In this document: positions 23,001-36,000 of the stretch, in pieces
Numbering within the stretch: the stretch's first letter is position 1
How the letters are laid out: every line of letters begins with the position of its first letter
DNA from: Macropodus opercularis
Lineage: Eukaryota; Chordata; Actinopteri; Anabantiformes; Osphronemidae
DNA: 64,000 nucleotides
Direction of reading: 5' to 3'
NCBI GenBank assembly: GCA_030770545.1
Contig: CM061090.1
Coordinates: 17,952,501 to 18,016,500 of the forward strand
Notes under the pieces: generated by a model
Seen by the model: only the letters and a program-made list of their open reading frames with translations
Database searches by the model: none
Told to the model about the DNA's origin: nothing
Made by a program: the position numbers and the translations under genes

Positions 23001-23500
23001 GCGCTCCGGCTTGTCTGAAACCTATTTTTAACGGAAGCTTTGGATATGACGACACAGCAGCTGTGTTTCCAAGTCAATTTATTCCTTCCTGGAAGCTGCC
23101 TCTCATTTTGCCACTGTCCTGATATGTGCCCGTATCGAGACGCGGCAGCGATCGGCCTTAACTCAGGACGTGTTTGTAGAACTTTCCCCCCCAAATTGCT
23201 CCTGGTCCGTCCGTGACGTTTTCTCAGGCCGCTGCTTGTTAGCATCCATAACGTCACAGCCGTACCCGCTGGCATTCACGACACAAATGTTGTTATGTAT
23301 CACTCAAAATCAGTCACGCAAAATCCAGACGTCAGGTTGAGCCTATTACTTCTGGGTTACGCTGTCGTCAGCTTCGCACAGGATAACTTCACCAGAACAC
23401 AATCCGTTGGTCAGTTTAACTAATAACGGTTTTAAATTAACATTTTTAAATTAGTTGTAGTTCAGTATCAAGCTTGTCACAGCCACTGAAACATTTAAGG
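17096..23500. other. Intergenic sequence, no gene recognised
   Basis: Unique, mostly AT-rich sequence. It holds a G23 homopolymer at 18245-18267, C and AC tracts around 21251-21287, an A run at 21614-21631 and a T run at 22028-22044. A locally GC-richer segment at about 19590-19800 has open frames on both strands, but I could match it to no protein. No tRNA, rRNA or exon was recognised. Confidence 0.6.
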
Positions 23501-26500
23501 CCCCCAACCAGGACACTGGCCTCTGTAGGAACACCGCCGAGTTGTTTATTATATCAACAGCTTGCACTGTAGGTTTCCCCCACGTCTTCCATGCGTCTGT
23601 GGAATATATGAATGCAGGGAAATGCACGGGGGGCTACTTTGTCCTTTTCTTGGCCTCGCTCCAACGCCTACTATTTTCCCTTCCTCCCTCGTTCTCTCGC
23701 GCCTGGCCTGCGTCTCTCTTCTGTTTCCGCAGAGAAGTGGAACCGATTGCGCTTGGATTCCCTCCTCCGTCACTTAAAAAAAAAAAAGCTCCTCTACTTG
23801 TGATGCAGGAGTGGGCGACAAAGTAAAGATAAATAAATAAATAAATAACGAAAGCCCGGGAATGTGGCACGACTCCAGCCACGTTGAGGAGGAGTGCGGC
23901 ATTTTGTATGCAGGCAGGGATTAGCCTAATTGAAGTGTCAGCCAGAGAAAATAGTGGATGCATGCGGGTTAATGTCTGGGTACAGCAGAAGCTTCGCTCA
24001 TCTCGATGATGAGGAGGAGGAATTTGGCCACGGTCGCAAGGCTTCCTTGGGTTGCGTGCGTGCGTGTGTGCGGACCCACCCCACGGTGATGCTAATTGTG
24101 AAATCTGCCATCTAGTGTATTTATGATGCTGAGGCAGCAAGGTGGAAGCGGCTAGCGTCGTAATTACTTTACACCATCAGGCCGTTGCATTAAGAATTCA
24201 CAATTAAAAACAGCAGCGGTCTTGATTAATCACATTTATGTGTAAACCCGCGAACAAACGGGATGAACACGCGCGTTAACCTCTCCTGCACTCGACGCTG
24301 GAATGGCGCGAGCCGGACGGCACGGCGCCCATATTTCTCTGTCTCTCTCTCTGTTTCTATCAGCGTAATCGTCACTGTAATTGAAATGTGACAGTTTGAC
24401 AGCAGGAGCCGTGAATTAATGTTGGACCTGAGAAAGGGAAATAAAAACGATACAGCTCTGAAGCCACAGCGGAGCAGCAGCCCCATTTTCTCCGTTGTAA
24501 CCGTACACAGGGGCTATTATTGGCTTGTCAAGACATGGGAACCAAAATGACTGCCTTAAAGAGGTGCTACTCACTGCAGAGACGATGTTGAGGACTTTCG
24601 GCCTCCTCACAAGGTTTTAAGATTGAACGGCGCGTTGTATCCTGCACCAGCATGACAACTTTATTTCCCCAGCACCTCATTTCACACTACACTTGGCTTT
24701 CATTTTCCCCCTTTAAACAAAAGAATTCAGTTCAAAACCCACCAGACGTGCCTGTGTTTCGCGGGGGAACTGATTAGCCTGTTTTAGCTTTTATTATCAG
24801 AGTTACCTCAGTCTTGGACCCGGAGCTACAATTGCTATTAATTAACCTGGTTAAAGCAGAGGCCCCACTGCGGTACTTTCAGTCCTAAATGTAAAGCAAT
24901 TTGGCTTGATTCTGTAAAAACACTTGACTGTTTAAACAGCTCTAATAGCTATTTGCTGCATCATGCAATTTGGGCCACTTTGAAATTTCGAACAGCGTGA
25001 GTTCCGTTTAATTGGCTGTTGCCTGTCGTCTGCTCACATTTCACAGGTGAAACTTTTAGCTGGTGACAGCAGGCTGATGCATCTATTGGTCACAAATGCT
25101 CCCATCTATAATTAATGCCTTTCGCTTTTCACGTTTGGTTCTCATCCGTTTGGTGCGTTCTCTGGTGTCACGGTGGGTGATATACACACTGGGTTGCAGT
25201 GACAGTGGAAAGGCATTATGTGTAAAAATGGGCATCACCGACAAATTACGGGGCTTATGGTTAGTACAGTAGCTTCCAGAAGGTGTGTTAAAGAGAATCT
25301 AAGCAAAAGCAAGAGAGTCTGACTTCCCAGTCCTCATGAACGCATCTTTAATGACTTAAGACGTAAACAAAATGAATTCACAAGACTAGCAGGTCAACGT
25401 GTTAGCAGGTTGAAGCCTCAACATCTTCTTGGTAGAATTATCCATAATTTCAGGAGATAATGCACCTTTTGGACCTGGATCCACTGTCCAGCATTCTCAC
25501 GCAATAATAAATGATTGTTATAGTATCTTATGTGTAATCTGTATATTAGGTAGAGTGATTAGTGATGTGAGGTTGTGACAGTGACAGATTTGAGCAAATG
25601 GTCTTTTTTTTTTTTTTTGTCGCATCGCTAATGAGCCCTGGTTGTAGCAACATGTATATATTATGTTTGTGTACTGAGGAAAATACATTTGTGTAACCAT
25701 GGTTAAAATGAATCTGTATCTCAATCATACATTTTAAAAGCAAGTTTTAACAGCCAGCAGCCTTTTTACTTTATTGATTGTCAAACAGTTTGCAGCAGTT
25801 GCTTGGTTAATACCACTCAACAGATTTGTCCTGTATTTGTTTAAACCATAATTCAGGCGCGGCCATGATCTCACTCATAAAGGCAATTAACTTAATGTGT
25901 AGGAGATGGGATTGGTGGCTTTACCGATGTCCACTGTGAGGTTATTCCACTGGAGGACCAGCTCAATATTGCTGAGTCATTGGATTCCAAAGATGAGGTG
26001 GGCCTCAAACACTGCCGCAGTGATATTGCACCAGTGGTGACTTCACAAAGAAGGAGCAGCTTTGGATTCAAACGGAATCCAACCCTGACGACGGTTCGTC
26101 TAACGTACTGTGCGCGACGGCGTTCAGAAACAACTGCGCGCATCAAATGTGACTAATGCGTAAGCGAAATCAGTAATAACATAATAAAACCAAGCACCAT
26201 CTGGAAGCATCAAGCCGACTTCGCAGTAGGTAAAACCCAAATTACAGTTAATTTGCGCCGATGAGAAAGAGTGGGCGGGCAACTGGTAAATACTAAGTAC
26301 AACTGAAGCCAGTGTCTTATGAAAAGAGCCTGGCTCAGAGTTGGCAGAGCCACACGTGGGCTGGATTAGTGTCTTCTTGTTTATTGCGCCTTAACAGGAT
26401 TTGATTTTATAGATTTTTTTGGCATTTCCTCCTCCTCCGAACGCGCCTTCTGAGGGCTGAGAGATATATAATATGGATTAAGAAATGCCTTCTTTGAGAA

Positions 26501-29500
26501 AAATGTGTCCGTTGCTTTGCTTCAGGAAGATATTATCCTGTCTTTAAAATATTTATAAGTAGATGTATCTTGGAGTTAAAAAGTATTTGAGCCAAAAGGA
26601 AATAGGAAATCTTCATGTTAATACATAAACCCTGATGGATAATACAAAGAACTATCAGATGGTCTTGGAGGAACTAAATTACTGCCAACAATGAGAACTT
26701 GAAAGTGATGTCATGTCTTCTTAGCGTTAATACTGCCGAGATTACAGTAGCAATTCCACCCAGATACTGGATTATTAGTCCCAAAAAGATGAGCCAGTGA
26801 AGTTTCCCCGAGCATCTGAGAAAAGTGCCGTAGAGCTGTAGAAGAAGGGCAACGGTTCAAAAGGGTCACATCTGGAGTGAGAACAGCTGTTTTAGATGTG
26901 AGTCAGGTGTCAGATCACCTGTACAGACAGATTACATTTAGATCACATTAGTTAATTCTGGTACCTACATGATTTAGCTACAACTATGCAGCTTAGACAG
27001 GAATGTTTGGACTCAGGAAAACAAACTCCCCCCCGAGGAGACAGGATCACAGTCTGCTGTCTTTGCGGTGAGCCACGTGTTCAAACACTCGGCTAATTGT
27101 TTGAGAGGCGATCGAGGCAGCACTCGGAGCATTTCCACTAGAAACGAAATGTAAATATTTCAAGACACTTTTCGCAGAAGTTATAAATAAACGCCCAGGA
27201 CTGTTGAGACAAATGCATTTAAACTGCGGCGTAATTCTAGCCCTGCAAATTATACCTGGGTAATAATTTTCCGGAATGAGACGCAGGCCTTCGCTAGTTG
27301 CAGGGGAAAGCTTTCGCTCCTTAACTTGACAGTCATTTTATTGCCACCATTAAAGCCTGAAGAGCCTCAGGTTGTTAACATGACAGAAACAAAGACAAAA
27401 AAGGAGCAGCGTCTAGCAGCCCCCCCCCCCCTCCGCCTCCCTCCCTTCACAGGGAAAAAGCAGGGAAGTGGATAATGGACAAACACATTTTCTAGTGTGT
27501 TCTAATGTCAAATGCAGCAGCTAAAGGAACTTGCGCTGTTGATTAAGTTTGGGAAAGAGCACCGATATAATTGGCTCCGGGTGTCGTCCAAACGCTGTAA
27601 GCCTCCATTAAACCCATTAAAGATATACTTTCCCTCTTTTTGGCCTTACTTTTTAATGTAACAAGGAAATAGGAGAGTGCAGACTTTCAAACTTTTGTCA
27701 TATTTTTGCCTTTATCTGTACTAATTTCGCTGACAGCCTGCAGATAAATTCCAAGCTGTCTCACGGCTGCAGCGACGGCTCCCGGAAATCCCCCGTTGCC
27801 CCGACTCACTGGTGGCTGCGGCTGTAAAAGGGACACGCGCACCTGTCTTTGTATGTAGATTCTGGAGCAAATAATGATGAACTGTCGTTTTTAGCATAAT
27901 CAAACCCATCTAAATTAGCTTGAGGTATTGTAAAAACCATTCTTGCTCCAGTTATGGACATGTGACCGTGTTTATCTTTCACGTGGCTTCTCAATGCATT
28001 TCTTAAAAAAGACACTTGCCTGTATGAAACATGCGGCCAGAGCTGATCAATCCTCTTCACGTTACTCCGATCTGACCCGAACATGTCATAGCCATACAAA
28101 AGATAAACAAAGCTGCATTTTGTTCTTTTACTGTCTTCTGTGATGACTACAATCAGTTTAGTGGGCAGCCATTGATAGAAAGACCTTAGTCATGTCAACA
28201 GATTCCTGCCGAGCAACACAAATATGAACAGACTGGCCAACAACAAGATCATATGACGACTTGACAAATATGTGCGCTGTGCAGAGACTGATCACGTCAA
28301 GCGTCACTGAAGCCTAAATCATGTTTGTACATTTGCAGAGTTTTGTTGTCATACATTTACCATACGGATGGACAGACTGCCTTATTATTATTATTTTTTT
28401 TTAGTAGCATCTTATGAGCCACTTGGCGTGTTGCAATAATTACAGTAGGCTTTTGAAAACCCATCTAGCGTTGGTGTTCAGCCAATGTTTAGGCATTTAG
28501 AGGCACGTACAGTATAGATGATAAAGGCAGATTGGTTTCAGTGAAAGGCCTAATTAAAAAACGAATGTGAGCATTAACCTGTGTGCAGCTTGCTCCCCGA
28601 CCTCTGTGTTTGTGACTTCTGTTTGTGTGAGCCCACTGTGGGAACTGCGTGATGTAGTCTGTCGTGGTGTACTTTTAGCACCTGCTCCAGCTCGCCACTT
28701 TAGAGTTGATTGATGAAGTATCTCAAGAAAATAAATTCACATCCTGTGACTTTTATTGCGCTGGTTGTGGTCCAAGCATATGGTCGCCATCAGTCTGAAA
28801 AGAAATACAGGAAATTCGAGTTTCATTCAAAAATGGACTCGGAACAGCTGCCGTCTGCGCAGTGGGGACTAAAAAAAGGTAGAAGGGGAAAGGGAGAGTG
28901 ATTTCAGTGTGGAAAACCAGGCATCTTGCCTCATGATGTCATGGGTCCTTTTCATACATAAAGCAATCCTGTAAGTGCGGAGCCAAGGGTCTGTCATCTC
29001 TCACTGTTATTTGGGATGACACGTGCTCAAGAACGAGCCATGACCCCACCGTCGAAGAATGGAGATGGAGGAAGGGGAACAAAAGTGTAGGCAAGAACAG
29101 TCCTGAAAGGCTACATTCAAAGCAAACAACTCCAAAGTCAAATCCAGCTCAAAAAGGCTCCGCTGCCACTTCGCAGGGCTTCGTATAACGCAAACCTTGG
29201 TTTTAAACATCACCTCCCTTGCATTTGATTTGACCACATCAGGAATCCAAAGTGTTTAGAGCTGCTCCAAGCAGACACACACACAGTCACCGTGTGCACG
29301 GACGCACAATATGGTTTCAACAGCGTCGTTTTATTTTTTATTTTTCCAGACCGTCCATCCTAGAAGCCATCGTCATGCAATGCTACAGAGATTAGATCCA
29401 ACCCAGGCCTGCTGTCTCGACTGACCAGCCACTCAATGACACGGATGTAACATCATGGAAGATGCTGGGAATTTCAGAAAGGCACAGATACAGAAACTCT

Positions 29501-30016
29501 AAAAGAAAATTCCTCCATCTTTATAGACACAAAGACCTGCTATTTCAAATACAGACGCCTTTTATGCTTAATTGAATCACTGGGAAAGGGCACACAGGCT
29601 CGTGTTTACAACACAATCCCACTATTTTCGAGTTGATTTGGAGCTGTGCAGCAGGGACTTTATCAATCGATACACCTAAGAGCTGTCTATCCCCAAGTTT
29701 GTCTGTTTTATTACAGGTAACACGAGCGAGCGTCTCTCCTTGAACGGACACTTCCTGAGATCCCTCTGGCAAATCACCTGCAGTGCCACAGGACGCTCTC
29801 TGTTTGAGAACATCTACTAGCAAAAGTGAATATTACACGATGGACAACTGCTTCTATCGATCCCACAGGACACCTGGGTTCGATTCGAAGTGCAAAGACA
29901 ACTGTCTACTGATGGTTTTCTTACCAGAAGTAGCATATTTTGAGAGATTCGAAAGGAAAGTGTTTAGAAACCCTCACTTTGCGGTTATGGGTTAGAGTTG
30001 AACTAAAGCCTGCTTC
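23501..30016. other. Intergenic sequence with enhancer-like blocks
   Basis: Contains an (AAAT)n microsatellite at 23830-23848, a T run at 25603-25618 and a C run at 27421-27431. AT-rich blocks dense in homeodomain-type motifs lie at about 24150-24240 and 24790-25120. The longest open frame here (23634-24140, minus) has no recognisable domain. An 87-codon frame without ATG at about 25897-26155 is probably chance. Confidence 0.55.
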
Positions 30017-30042
30017 TGTGTGTGTGTGTGTGTGTGTGTGTG
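30017..30042 (+). repeat. (TG)13 microsatellite
   Basis: Perfect TG dinucleotide run in intergenic sequence. Confidence 0.95.
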
Positions 30043-33000
30043 GACATTTTATTAAATGAATGAAAACACCTAGCAGATGAATGTGGCCAAAAGATGACCT
30101 CTTTGCTCTCAGTTTAGTCTTGAATCGTAAGCGATAATAAAACATCTGCTGTACTCGGTAAGTTGAGTCGATTATCACTGTGGCTGTGAGAAACACTGTA
30201 CGCCGGGCTGAATTTTCTTTCCTAGAGGCTTATTAACAACATGCGCGCATAAAAGGTAGGAAGCAGAAGTCTGGCCCTACGCAATCAAAAATGAAAGGAG
30301 CGTGGGAAGCCAGAACATCAACATGTGTTCTCTTTGTATGGCATCAAACTGCAAACATTAACCACAGTATGTACATAGGAAAGGGCTGGATTGTCTCGCA
30401 GGGAGAGAGGGATAAAAAAAAAAAAACACACATCAAAAATCTCATTAAAATCGGGTAATCATGCTTTGCCTCAGGAATGGAGAGAGGGGTTCAGGAAAGG
30501 AAATGTTTACAAGTTGAATCAGCCTGGGGAAGAATACATCTGCTTTTGCTGCATGCCTTAATGCTCCAGAGTATTATTAATGTTGAGAGGAAATAGATCC
30601 CATGTGGTATGGGGGGGTGTTGCCGCTTCTCATCCTGCATTAGGTCATCATCTGATTTATTGCTGTGGCTTCTGCGTGGTACAGGAGAAAGCGCTATCCA
30701 GATTGTGTTTCCCACACTGGATGAGGCAGGTGGCTTGGGGAAACAGCGGCCGCTCGAGTGTCCTACTGACGTGTTTCAAATACTCTTCTGGTACTAACTT
30801 TCATTCCTTGGAGAGTAGTCACGGTGCTGCTTGTACATTTCATACGTCAAGCTGCAAAAGTGACCCCGTGGAGGGGTCTAAGTCCTGGTTGGAAGGCTCT
30901 GGCCTGAGCCCTGATTATCAAGGGTCATTTTAAGTGGAGGGTTATTTTTACTGTAGCTCAAATCGAAACTCAAGTCGTGTTTGGTGCGGTTTTCCTTTGA
31001 TTCCGAGTGTCCTGATATGTCAAAACATTACTGCCTACGCTGTATTAACAGCCTCCAAGTTTTTGTTGGAAAGTGTTCACCCATAATGTTATTCCATTCG
31101 TAGCGTTAGCGTATCGGCTATTCATAAATAGAAAAAAATACAAAGCCAGCCTCATCAATGCTGTCTCACATTTCGCGGATCTCATGTGGCAAAGGTCAAA
31201 GAGAGTTAAAAGAAAGTGTTAAAAAAATAAGAGGAACATAACTGAGTGATGAAAACATGTTCCACGTTAAACAGATTTCCTGCCGCTTGTTCCTCTACTT
31301 ATTCCTGGCACTGCACGTTTCAGACCTTCGTATTTGCTTTGGCCTCCTGCAGGTCATGGCCCCAAATGCAAGTAAGAGACACCATATGTTTTTAATGTCG
31401 CTTAGAATTTTTCACCATATAAACAGAAGAACCGAGCCCCTATGCAGTAGTGACTGGACTTTAAGTCTATAGCTTGTCTTAAATATTAGTGCGTGATCGT
31501 CAAGTTAAGAGTCATTGTGTGTGTAGCATGTGTCACACACCTCATTTGTTTGTACCGAGAGGTCAGATGACGTCCAAAGACGACTCCAAAAGTCTTCTTC
31601 CTCAAGCCACAGGGAAACATTATCCTCTGCCTGGCTTTTAGCACTTGACAAGTGACATTAATTACAGTACTTACACTTCCTTTTAATTACGCCCAATTAT
31701 GTGGCATATGTAATAATGGTCCAGGCACGCGAAATGCAAACGCGGGGATGATAGGTAGATTGATAGTTGAATAGATCGGTAGAACATCCCTTTCGCGCCG
31801 GACCCAAAATTAACATCAATTACATTTTTTTTTTTATAGCTCGCGCAAGCAAGGCTAACTTTTGCAATTACCTCCCCAACAGGAAAGGGAGCAGTCACCG
31901 TAAATCAGCCAGGTCATCGACAGCGGAGGATCACGCTCAAGGCCGCTGTAAACTCCAGAGATGTTAAGAAGGATGTGGGCATCTAAAAGTATGGAATTTA
32001 TGAGTGTGAATTTACATCCTCACTGCTGCACTGGGTCTTCTTTGAAGGGATGATTGATTCCTCCTCCTCATTACAAAGCTATTCAAACTCTACGATCGAT
32101 TCCCCCCCTACTCATAATGATGCAAATGGGGAGAGATAAACAAACAAAAACACATCCGATAGAGCTGGAAATGCACTGTTGCTCAGATGAAATTGCAGGA
32201 TTTTTTCTGTAAAAGATGGGGGGCTCTTTCGTTTTGGCTGACACTAAAATAACCACCCTCCATATGTGTTTTCTTTAACTATTTGCGTATGTTTGATCAA
32301 AGTCAAACACCAGTGAAAATGTTTAACCATGGGTTCCCATTGGCACCGAAATGCTCTGGTGGTTTCTTTCAAGGTTTCTTTGTTTTAACCAGCACAAAAG
32401 ACATTGAGAGAGAAGCAAAAGAAATCAACAAGTGGCCATTTTTTAAGTAAACACTTTCTGCTGCATCAAGTTCAGGAGCCTGACAACATGGAAAGTCGAC
32501 TTCAAAGCGAGGAAAGAAAAAAAAAAAAACAGCTCTTTTTTTTCCATGAATCATCCTCTCAAAAATAACGTTTGTAAACCATAATATCCCAGCACTTATA
32601 TGTAACCATAACCTCTGGGTTCGCATGAACGAAAAGGAAGTTATGAAGTAAGCGGAGAAATTATGTCACACGAACAGTTCTGGCAATGTGCTTTAGATGG
32701 GGAAAAGGGAATGACAAACCTCAGGTCGCATTTAGGAGCAGCTCAGAGTTGTGTAGCCTCCTAAACAGAACAGGCCTATGTACAGTAAAGATTACGCAAA
32801 TATATAAAGGGCGTTGTAATATCAAATCAATGTGCTGGACGTCACCCTTTGGAAAAGCTTACATCCGTATAGTTTTTACCTGCATCGAGACTGCGGCTCT
32901 TACACTCTTGTTCACTTTCCGTCTATTGCTCCCTCACTCATCTCGCAGCCCTTCGGTGTTTTGTTTTCCTCTCATTCATTTTTAATGAATTGTTTCAGGT

Positions 33001-36000
33001 GGAGGCTCGAGAAGAGCAAATCAAGCAGACGTTTAGCACTAGGAGAAAGGAGGTGACTATTGAGCCGATAAACCAAAGTAATGAAAACAGGAGCCGCAAT
33101 CTCTATGGTCTCTGCAGGACGTTTGTCTTTTTCTCATAAGTGGCGCGCCAACGCGGTGGCTCTGCCTCCCGTGAGCCATAAGCGTGTCAGACTCGAGATT
33201 GTTAAGGGGTGAAGCTCGGGCCCTGGGCCTGAGCGAACGTAGGCCTTATGTCTGGTGAACATTTTGGCTGTGTGTACATTTTGTGGGTGGTCTAAAATTA
33301 GCCTATTTGTGGGACATAAATGTGTAGCAAATTCACTATGAGGTCAATAGCAATAATGGCTAATGGTGTGTGTGTGTGGGGGGTGGGGGGGAGAAACTAT
33401 TGCATCTGCCCCAGAAGGACAAAATCCGGCAGAATAAAGGATCTGGTGCGCCAGCGTTTATTTTCTCACATAAATAGAGAAGGCCTGTCTGTACAGTACA
33501 CCCCATACTGTGGTTACTGTACAAACAATGTGATTATGTTGACATCATAGCACTTAGTTATAGGAGGGGCTATTACCGCCTGACCACAATGCCAATGACT
33601 TGGCCAGTAATGAGGACACACTTACGCAATGGGAGAAGTTGTGTTAGATCAAACTTGGCTGCTTTGGCAATAAAGGAAAAATGAATCACTGGTGCTGGTG
33701 GCACACTGAAACAAAGACCCTGCCACTGAGGTTCTTATATTGTGTGATACATAAAGTCCTGCACATGGTGACCACGTTAATATCAACACACACGTTTTAC
33801 AGAGCTAATCTGCCGGCAAACAGCCACTGTAGCGGAAATATTATAAATGATCCTTCACTTTCCCACAAGTGGGGAAAAACAGAAAACAAAATATACTATA
33901 TATAGTATCTGAATCGACAGATAGAGGAATGTTTTCACGTAGCTGGTTCTTTAACTCTGCATTACATTGCATGTTTGCAATTGATAACTACTAGACTAGC
34001 TCTGAAAAAATATGAAACCCACTTCTAATTCTAAAGTTCACGAATGAATATATTTATTTATTGAAACCCCTTCAAAGTGAAAATCATCACTGTCAGTCTT
34101 CTTGCTTCCAGACATTAACAGATAAAATATTGGTCCATGGTTAAAAATTCATTGCCTAAAAGTTGTCTTGCGTCGTGATGTCGTAGTAAAGCTTACGTAT
34201 AATTTCCATGTTTAGTCGTTTAACCGTGAGACTCCATCCCAATGGCAGGCACATCTGCAGTAGTTAAATATTACACTAATTAGGCCATTATGTCATTTGT
34301 GTTATTAGTAGTAAAACTGACAGGTCGTATAAACCACAGCCAGTCACTGCACCTAGTCAAGAAACTATCTGGCCCATAATCCCCGTACAAGCACAACGTG
34401 TTGTGTCCACGTTAAGGTTTCCTGCACTCCCGTCAGTAAATGACACTGATTTCATGTCCGCTTGACGCGCAACATCGTGTTTAAATTCACGAAATGTAGC
34501 CGTTCAGATGAAACGAACCATGAAATGAAATTATGAAGAGCACCCGCTGATAAAATGTAACTGGGAAGTCGTTTTTACAGTAAAAAAAAAAAAATGCATG
34601 TTCAGTCTTTTGGTTTTTCCCAAAGTAAGCACTTGCTCAAAACATAAGACAATGCCTGAAACCCTCTTCCTGATTATGATGATCATAATTTCACCTAATT
34701 GTCTGAATCTGAATTGCATGAATTGTGTTATTTTTGAATGGGGTGTGGGCTGAGTACCTGCTGTACAGTCTGTCAAAGTGACGAGCGCCAACACACTCTT
34801 TTTTTTGGCGAAACTGCTGTGTTGCCTAAGTTGCAGCAGAGGCAACATTACCCTTTAAACGCTGATGACAATGTGAATCATAAAAAGATCGCTAAAGACC
34901 TTTGGGGGAGACAGTGGGCAATTCTCTGGAAATGGGAAATCTCACCACCTACGAACAAACATGAATCACAAAATTGAGGTGTAATGATGTCAATTCGAAG
35001 AGTTTGTAGCAAATGGCGGTGCACCTGCTGTGCAAAGACAATGTGCTCAGCAGGCCACCAGGACCCGCAATGCTCTCCGTTATGAGCTCGCTTAATAAAA
35101 CCCATTTTTGTGATGGAAGTCCAACGTAAAAAAACCCAAAAAGAACCTAATGCATAATCACCACGTTATGAGAATCATGGTATTTGAACTGAATCTACAC
35201 ACGAGCATCGTTCTCATCTCGTTGTTTAGACAACGGTTTAATCTATTGAACGTCAACCGGGAAGATGCCGCGTGGTAGCGTCAGTAATTACCGGTTGGGC
35301 TTCGCTTGCTGTTTCCTAGAACGATCTATAGACTAAAAGATGGTAATGGTGTGTATTTTATTTGATTTTTTATTCTCCACAAACACAATGACGTAGAACC
35401 CTGAAGTGTTTAGCCTTGAAACTTTGCACACTCACTGTAAACGCATGCCTCGTGAAATATGATCTCAAGTGGTGACAGCGTGATTCAACTTCACTGTAAC
35501 TCGTCGGAACAGTATTATCTCCCCTGCATGTTCCGACTCATTTACATGAACCCAGAGATGCACATTTGTGCGATGCTGCTGTTCTGCTACTGAATCACTT
35601 TGCGTGTTAGATTATTCGCACCAAGCGTTTATGTATAGAAATTTTACTATGCACAACTTCAGTCCAATCACTGACGCCACACAAAAGCCGCTCTTGCTTG
35701 TTTGGCTTTCCTGCAATTAAATCAATTTGAATGTGGCTACATTTTGTAGTTTCTCAGGGCCTTTTTCTTTTCTTCACATTTGGTAGGAGCACGTACTTGG
35801 ACTCAAGGATGAACCGATCAGAGCATCTTTGGAAAGAAACTGGAAAAGTGACAAGGAACAGCAAAAAAAAAAAAACCTGTGGTAACTATATAGCTTTGGT
35901 TGTTTGTACTGTATCTATGTTTGTAAATGTGGTCAAAGTTTAGACACAACTCGGATGAAGTTGGACTTAAAGTTGCGATGATGCTTGAACACTGACATTT

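Noticed and set aside
23634..24140. 168-codon open frame on the minus strand
   Set aside because: Longest frame outside the phosphatase, but it crosses an AAAT microsatellite and an A run, is low in complexity, and shows no domain I know. Likely chance.
25897..26155. 87-codon frame without ATG that looks evenly composed
   Set aside because: No homology recognised and no clear acceptor or donor at its borders. Frames of this length are expected by chance in 64 kb.
29870..29900. tRNA B-box-like GGGTTCGATTCGA
   Set aside because: No A-box or cloverleaf could be drawn upstream at the right distance.
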